Below, one piece after another: positions 57,254 through 64,000 of a stretch of DNA of 64,000 bases. Every line of letters starts with the position of its first letter. The stretch's first letter is position 1. The translations under genes were made by a program, and so were the position numbers. Origin of the DNA: Acanthococcus lagerstroemiae (Eukaryota > Arthropoda > Insecta > Hemiptera > Eriococcidae); assembly GCA_031841125.1 (NCBI GenBank), contig CM063112.1, forward strand, positions 61,185,722-61,249,721. The letters are read 5' to 3'. The notes below the pieces were generated by a model. It saw nothing but the letters and a program-made list of their open reading frames with translations. It ran no database searches and was not told where the DNA came from.

Positions 57254-60200
57254 CAGTCCTCAGTGTTTGGTCTAAAACCTTTTATTCCTGAGTTGAGATT
57301 TGCTTTGCGCTTCTTGTGCCCCCCCCCTCTATCAGCGGTCCTCAGTCTTCCACCATGAACCCCCTTCCATGCTTTCTTCATCACGAGCCTCCTCTTCCTC
57401 CACCATGACCCCCTCATTCACCACGGTCGCTCTCCACCTCCCAATCACACTTCAACAGTCGCAGCCCTCCTCAGTCACAAACTCCTCCCCCACAGCGACC
57501 ATAATCTCCTACCAGAGGCTTCAATGCTCACCCCATGGTCTTTTACCTCCGCAGTATCCCCCCTGCGAGCCCTTTCCTTCTGCACATCTGGGTAGGCCCT
57601 CTCCCTTGGATTTCCTCCTCACCTCGACAATCATCAACCACCACAACCTACCTCCACCACCTGGGTCTTAATCTCTTCACATTACCCTCTCCCGCTCTCC
57701 ATGACCTTCTCCGTCCACAGCTTCTCCCCCACATGGCACCCTCCGTTCATCCCTCTAATCCACTACGCCCTCCCCAATTAAGGCCCTAATCCTTCGTTAC
57801 AGCCTTCCCCTTCTACTGCTCCTCCTCTGCGGCCTCTTGGTCTCATATCCATCCCTCGGTCCTCCACTCAGGAACCCCCACCACCATGACCATCCTTCCC
57901 CTTCAGACTCCGCCACCAGCCTCTCTCGCACCATCGCTTTCATTTCCGTCCCCAGTCCCTTTTTCACCCAGGACTTCCTCCTCCATCACGACCTCTGACT
58001 CACCATTACCCTCACCCCCAGGGCCTTTATCCCCCTCCTGAGGCCACGCCCCCATGGATCTCCTCCCCATTCTGGAGCTCCCTCCACCATGAACCACCTC
58101 CTAGGGGTAGGCTACCCTTGGAGAAATGAGCAATTAGTGCGGCAGGGTAGGCAATCCGCAGTCTCTACTGCCTCCCTAATGTCGGCCTTAGTTCCTCTCT
58201 ATAGCCTTCCCTTTCGCGGCTCCATCACCCTACGGCCTCCTCGCTCAACCACCTTGAAGATTCCCTGGTCCTCCAACCAGGAGCTACCACCACCATGACC
58301 ACCACCCCTCACCCACGAGAACCCTTCCCCTCAAAACCCCCTCCCCAGGACCAGAACCTTCCACAGGACTTCCTCCTCCACCAGGACCTTTTACATACCA
58401 TTACCACCCCCTTCCTGAGTCTTGAGACTATTATCTCCCTCTACAGTCCCCGCCACCACCATGGTTTTCCGCCCCTTCAGCAGCTCTCTTCTCCACCATG
58501 AGTACCTCTTACACCCCCTGGTCTTTATCTACCCAAGTTTCACTGCCTCTTCAGGACCCTCACCCACCACTGCCCCTTGGGCTTTATCTCCCTTCACAGC
58601 CCTGTCCTCACTATGGACCTCCAACCCCCTCGAAGATCCCTGGTCATCCACCCAGGAGCTCTCACAACCATGACCACCCTTCCCCTGAGAGCCTTCCCCC
58701 TCAGGACCCCCTCTATGCCACCAGCCTTTCCCGCACCACGGCTATTTCTCTTCCCGGACCCCTCTCTCACCAAGGACTTTCTCCTCCATCAAGTCCTCTT
58801 ACTCATCTTGTCGCCACCCCACCCAGAGCCTCCATCTCCGTTTAAAGCTCACGCCCTCACAGGGGCTCTCATCCTCCTTCAGGAGCTCCCTCCTCTACCA
58901 TGAAGCTCCTCTTGAGGGTAAGCTACCCTTGGAAAATTGAGCAATTAAGGGGCCGGGTAGGCAACCCGTAGTGAGTGGGTTGCCTACCTTCGGAGAAATG
59001 AGCAATTAAGGAGTAGGGTAGGCAACCCGCAGTGTGTGATGATGATGACGTCATAAGGACCTGAGATCTCAGAATCCAAGGTAGCTGGTCTGCCCTATTC
59101 ATGAAGACTATATCTGCCTTTATACATATCTTAAGTTTTAGACTATGTGTTATATCTTGCAACTTGAGATCTTGGGGATTATGGGTAATTATTATTATGT
59201 CATTATAATAATATGTCTTTTTATGTTTTATTATGTCGGTTATGTCTTAAAAGTTGGAGATCTTTTATGTTAGAACAGATTATGTCCTTGAAAGTAGCTG
59301 ATCTGCCTCTGCAATTTTGCTGATTTTTTAGGTAGGCAACCCGCAGTGCGTTTTTTTTCTCTCGGTGGTGCCGGCGGATTTTACTTTGTTAGTAGGTTAC
59401 ACAATCCTGGATGCCGTTATCTCATTTCTTTTTAAATTTTCGCTTCCCCCACTTCATCCTATATTTTTTGAGCCGTTTGATCCTTATATAAGTTCCATAT
59501 TACTCTTCTTTCCTTAAATACTCAACTCCTATCACCTTCAATATTTGAAACATTTTTGACTATTCAACATTATCAAAAGTTTGATTCAATGAGGGGGGGG
59601 GGGGAGGATTTACAGAATCATTCCCGTTACTTTTTAGATAGACCTTGTGACAATACCAGATTGACAATGAGACCAGTTGTGAGTGCATTTGTGAACATCA
59701 CTCAGTAATCACACAAATGCTGAGTGATCATCAGTTCGCACACACTATTTTAAAATATGAGATATTTGAACACTCACAAAAAAATGTGAGTGCCCAAAAG
59801 TCTCAAACGGTAGTGGTTCTGTGATATATTTTTGTGAGTGCTCTCCAAATTGTCAACCGGGTAATAATGTGAATTTGGCTATAATTACTCGTATTCATAC
59901 AACAGTTCTACTTAATTCATTCAAGAAAAATAAGAAGAAATGTGAAAATTTGAGGAAACTATCAATTAATTCACTTGAAGTTGTCACATTTTCATGTATC
60001 TGATAAATGCCAACAACAAATTATGGACTTGTACAAATAAGAGACTATACAGATAACAATAAGACAACACTGCTCTTTTTTGGCCTCAGGCAACATATCG
60101 TTATCGATATTACTAGCGGAAAAAAAATTATTTAGAGGAGGAAAAGAGGAAAAGCATGTAGCAAACTCTTTACCCTAATCCATGCCTTGAATTAATTATG

Positions 60201-60600
60201 ATTTTATGAAAAAACCGATTTTTCCATAAGCGCAATGTAAAATATTTTCGACTAAAGGCGTGCTTCTGTTTAGTTTTATTACTCAACCCCCCCCCCCCTT
60301 TAATTCGGCACGATCGGAGATGCCATAATGCAATATCCAGTTCTATTAAATGTACGTCCGCAAATCAGATAGAGTACAGATACATTTAATTATTTATTTA
60401 TTTATTAATAACTGTTATTTACTTTAGTTTGCATAAAAATTCAAATTACATTTAAAAAATTTTCAATTAAAAGAGTTTTTTGTTGTATTTTTGTCAGCAT
60501 TATGGTTTTCTTTTGAGTAAAAACTAATTTTAAAGATTTTTATTCATTTTTTGATGGAACGAATTGACCAAAATGATCTTCCGGCTTGAAAGCGTCGCTT
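57254..60600 (+). repeat. 3.35 kb tandem duplication, unit 2
   Basis: Second unit. It joins unit 1 through a 2 bp CC (57252-57253) between GAAAGCGTCGCTT and CAGTCCTCAG. Its last base pairs with the same GAAAGCGTCGCTT (60600), after which the sequence is unique. Its Helitron part (57254-59392) lacks the first ~47 bp, including the terminal hairpin, present in unit 1, and the RT fragment repeats at 59393-59591. Confidence 0.92.
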
Positions 60601-60748
60601 GCTCTTCAGATATAGAATAGCGGTTCGAGGTTTTTTGTGGAGAAAGGGGTATTTCGTATAAAAAGAAAGGGGTTAATACTGCACAATCATCTCAACTGTC
60701 ATGAATGCAAGCATATTCAATTCGAGGTACATTCACATTATAACATAT
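60601..60748. other. Unique DNA right of the duplication
   Basis: Nothing recognised. Confidence 0.3.
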
Positions 60749-60905
60749 CCGATGCGCAAAATCCCGCCAGTTACCCGGGTTACTAAAGGGGAACCAAGGG
60801 TAACTGATGGGCTTCTGGGTAATCTGAGGCCATCTGAGGGTAACCGAGGGTTGCAAATGGGTAACTTTTCCGCGAGTAACTAGAGGTTAACTGATTGCGC
60901 ATCGG
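60749..60905. mobile_element. MITE with CCGATGCGCAA / TTGCGCATCGG ends
   Basis: 157 bp relative of 53317-53585, with the same ends, CCCGCCAGTTACCCGGGTTA and GGGTAACTTTTCCGCGAG, but only one interior unit. Target duplication not resolved. Confidence 0.75.
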
Positions 60906-61664
60906 GTACACCCATATCGAAGAAATAAGAGTTAACATCTGAAAGCGATGCCCATGCAGCATTGTTTTATTGCTCGCTGGAGTGTATTTGGTGAGACCTG
61001 GGAACTCATCTCCTAAATTATAATAAAGCTCTCTGTCATGAACGCCATTTTCAGTGGCACTGAAAGTAAAACGTAGTACATATTTGCCAACCAAATGAGA
61101 GCAAAACAGGAGAACCTTGATCATGGTGTATCGTAGTATGTATATACTGCCTAGAAAAACGTGATTAGGTACATTTTTAACATCCTGACACCTCTCTAAC
61201 CGCAGTCGTGTTACGGACTGTTGAACGTTGTAATTAACGCTTTCTATGAATCGCTACTAAAGTTTCATTGTTTCCTATTACAAAATGAATAAAACGCAAA
61301 TCTACTCTAGTTCTTATTCAGCAGTGGGTTGAAATTGAACGAGCACTAAAATTATACAAGAGATGAAGTAACGATGTTTTCATGCGTTATGCCGTATTCT
61401 GTAATATGCTTCAAACAACATGGTAACGATGAGCGTTGCTTACATCCAAAATGGTTGAAACTGAACGGATTTAGAAGTCTTGACTGCTCTTGTTCTCGCG
61501 AGGACAGGTCCCCACGAGCAATCAGCTGATCCAGTGTTAGGCTCCTCTGGTCGGATTCAGTGTGTACTCATTAGAGAGTTATGTGAGTGTCGAGTAGATC
61601 TTGAAGCTTTGTTTAGTCCCATTGTTATTTGAAATGTCCTGAAATGTCAGAATTGGAAGTTGCA
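60906..61664. other. Unassigned DNA
   Basis: No gene recognised. Confidence 0.35.
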
Positions 61665-61666
61665 TA

Positions 61667-62253
61667 CAAGGGTTGTCCCAGAAGCGAGGTTCCCTATCTT
61701 TATATTTCTGTTGCATGCGTTGTAGAGAGTAGAGTGATGCGGTGAATGGGGAAATGTTGCGCAGGCCTATCTGACCACACTGTAAAAATATCAGTTGCGC
61801 ATGTTGAGAAGCAATGGTGAACCAGTATAAGAAACATGGATCTCAAGCGAGTGTGTACATGTGTAGTGCGTTCGGTAATAAATAATTATTCTTGACAGCG
61901 AAAAATGAACCACCTAGCGCCATCCGTCGGCAGTTGATCGAAGTGTTCGGCCCAGATGTAATTACAGTGCAACACGTGCGTAAGTGGTGTCGCGTGTTTC
62001 CTAATGGTCAGTGCGAGGTGCATGATCTATCTACCAGGCAAAGGTCGTCCTTCACTACAAACATGGATGGACGTTCGCGCATTAGATCCATATTTTGTGT
62101 ACTGGCTGGTTCACCATTGCTTCTCAACATGCGCATTTGATATTTTTACAGTGTTGTCAGATAAGCCTGCGCAACATTTCCCCATGCACCGCATCGCTCT
62201 ACAACGTATGCAACGGACATACGAAGATAGGGAACTTTGCTTCTGGGACAATC
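61667..62253 (+). mobile_element. mariner-like element remnant with ~160 bp inverted repeats
   Basis: The left arm (61667-61826; GGTTGTCCCAGAAGCGAGGT onward) matches the complement of 62096-62253 at high identity, and TA lies on both sides (61665-61666, 62254-62255). About 270 bp remain between the arms. The arms are unusually long for mariner. The outer left tip has a few extra bases relative to the right. Confidence 0.82.
61880..62090 (+). pseudogene. mariner transposase N-terminal fragment
   Basis: Within a frame from 61892, RRQLIEVFGPDVITVQHVRK, then W.R.F.NG.CEVHDL and R-Q-R-S-S resemble the paired HTH of mariner transposases, which ends with the EVHDE..SGRPS linker. The catalytic DD(D/E) domain is entirely missing; the frame runs straight into the right inverted arm. 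Not functional as a transposase. Confidence 0.7.
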
Positions 62254-62255
62254 TA

Positions 62256-63565
62256 TGTCAGAGTCCGAAAGGATAATTCTGATTTACTTGAAATCTTCCT
62301 TCAAAGTCCTTTATTTTACATACCATTGAAAAAAAAATGAATCGGCTACTATGTCGCTAATAGGATAAATGAAAAATCAAGCCTACAACGACGATCAGTT
62401 GCCGCCCAAGTTTTTAAATGGCAGTCATCAATCACCTCCTCTCAAAGAACTTTTTGTTAGTTCGGCCACAATTCAATTATCTGAACGATAATTATTCGTA
62501 ACTTTGGATTTATTGTGTAAGTTATTGTAAGTGAATTAAACTTAGTTGTCTGTATTTTTTAACTTCCATTCTTTTATCACTTTTGTATACCGCTACTGAT
62601 CTTCTTGGCGTGTGAGATTATGATTTGCTAAAAATGAATCGTTTGTTTCCATTCACTATAGTGATGCTTTTAAGAACGCTTCCAGAACTATTCTTCTCGT
62701 GTCAGAAGTTGAATTACCCGACTATAATTACTTATACCAATACTTTTGAAAACACTGCAAAAACGTTTTGATATGAGAAGATGAATTATGTATATGTATG
62801 AAATATAACATAACTGACACTTCAGTGCCGCGAAACTCCAGATCACTGATTTCACGAATACCACTTTGATATAAATTTAATGACTCTTAGCATATGTACT
62901 CTGTTATGGACATTTTTAGAAAGGTGACTAAGATATCGGGCGTTAGTTTACAAGAAAACAGAGTCAGAGAGTATGCTAAATGACTACGCTGCTTGTTGGC
63001 ATACTCTATCATGGGAGTTTTTAAAAACAGAGCGGCCACATTGTCAGGTTCACTTTACAAATTCACTCTGTCAGATCGTCCAGTAGTCGCAAAAAAGCGA
63101 GTACCGTGAAACGTCTCCCCGTAATTCCTAAACAGTATTATACATTTAGTGTCTACGAATTAAAAAAATTTACAGGAAAACTAATATCGGAATTACGAAT
63201 ACAAATTGACCGAATCTTCGCTTAGTCAGTTCTTACCCTTCAGATTTTGTTTTCACTAGGAATCTTCGAAGTCCCAATTGAGAGTAGGGAGGTATACATA
63301 TCCAAATCAGATTCAAATGGCGAATAAAGCTAGTAGCAGATTGAATGAAATGCAGAACTCATTCAGCCGAATAAGACCCGAACATCTTAAGACAAAGAAA
63401 TGCTCGATGTAATTACAAACCACAGTAAAAACATTTTCTTTCAGAGTACCCCCTCCCCCAAGAGAAGCTCTAAGCTCTCAGGGGCCAGGGGCAAGTTGTT
63501 TTCATAATGTAGGAAACGAACAATTAGCACTTCTTCCCAACACGATTTCCTACTAAATTTTCTCC
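62256..63565. other. Unassigned AT-rich DNA with one imperfect tandem
   Basis: GCATA..ACTCT.TTATGG..TTTTTA and GGTTCACTTTACAA-like phrases at 62888-62985 recur at 63000-63085, an imperfect ~110 bp tandem. No gene recognised. Confidence 0.4.
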
Positions 63566-63569
63566 GTTT

Positions 63570-63893
63570 TTCTCTATCTCTCACCGTTCTCGGGATATTT
63601 GCAATTTTCCGGAAAATGTTTGATGTTTTTCTCAAATGTTACGAAAATAAATTGAAAAAGAATCACTTTCGAATTTTGGCGTTATTTGGGTTGCATAACT
63701 TCCTACTGGCAGGCATAAATTTTGTTGTTGAAAAAAATTAGTTCTGCCTACCAGTAGCAAGTTATGCAGGCTGAATAACAGTATTTGAAAGTGGCTCTTA
63801 TTCAATTTTTTTTTTCAACATTTGAGGAAAAATCAAAAATTTTCCAGAAAATTGCAAATATTTCGAGCACGGTGAGAGATGAAGGAGGACTTC
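63570..63893. repeat. Foldback element with ~150 bp arms and ~20 bp spacer
   Basis: Arms 63570-63722 and 63743-63893 are imperfect reverse complements (TCTCTCACCG / CGGTGAGAGA, ATTTGCAATTTTC / GAAAATTGCAAAT, GCATAACTTCCTACTGG / CCAGTAGCAAGTTATGC). A G12 run follows the right arm (63897-63908). It would form a long hairpin and is not coding. Confidence 0.8.
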
Positions 63894-64000
63894 TGAGGGG
63901 GGGGGGGGAATTCACAAGAAAATGATCTAAATAGTGTAAATGTTTGTACCACTTGATAGCTGGAACCAGTTATTTGTATGGAGTACACACATTTGTACTA

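Overview
The window looks like intergenic DNA from an arthropod nuclear genome, most likely an insect. It is AT-rich, shows no operon or bacterial signals, and its longest open frames come from compositional bias or repeats. The insect reading rests on RTE-type and other non-LTR retrotransposons, mariner, Tigger/pogo and piggyBac-like remnants, Helitrons, a tRNA-derived SINE, and a nuclear fragment of a very AT-rich mitochondrial large-subunit rRNA. I found no host protein-coding gene that I can support. Three GC/CpG-rich islands (about 9.9-10.6, 18.4-19.0 and 50.7-52.15 kb) are the best places to look for promoters or first exons.

Layout. 0-8 kb: a foldback repeat (231-594), a decayed non-LTR copy on the minus strand (3890-5335), and a cluster of small inverted-repeat elements (5.8-6.75 kb). 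8.3-9.8 kb: another piece of that non-LTR family next to a 5'-truncated RTE element whose active-site motif survives. 10.76-12.23 kb: a Helitron with both termini, filled with pyrimidine-rich repeats. 13.9-17.9 kb: a composite inverted-repeat element with ~530 bp arms around tandem repeats, a deleted Tigger element with TA target duplication, and a piggyBac-like element flanked by TTAA. 20.7-22.15 kb: two copies of a GC-capped repeat, then the mitochondrial rRNA insert. 26-41 kb: diverged satellite-like modules in both orientations, plus two full-length SINEs (220 and 219 bp) each with a perfect 12 bp target duplication. 40.9-43.0 kb: a plus-strand copy of the non-LTR family carrying a nested small element. 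46.3-50.1 kb: a ~235 bp satellite and three small DNA transposons.

52.7-60.6 kb is the most layered part. A minus-strand non-LTR copy was interrupted by a small element and by a second Helitron. A 3.35 kb block holding most of that Helitron and its right flank was then tandemly duplicated almost without change. 61.7-62.25 kb is a mariner remnant with ~160 bp inverted repeats, and 63.57-63.89 kb a near-palindromic foldback.

The parts do not form one pathway. They record successive insertions: the three copies of one non-LTR family serve as empty-site references that date and delimit the other elements. All calls were made by eye.
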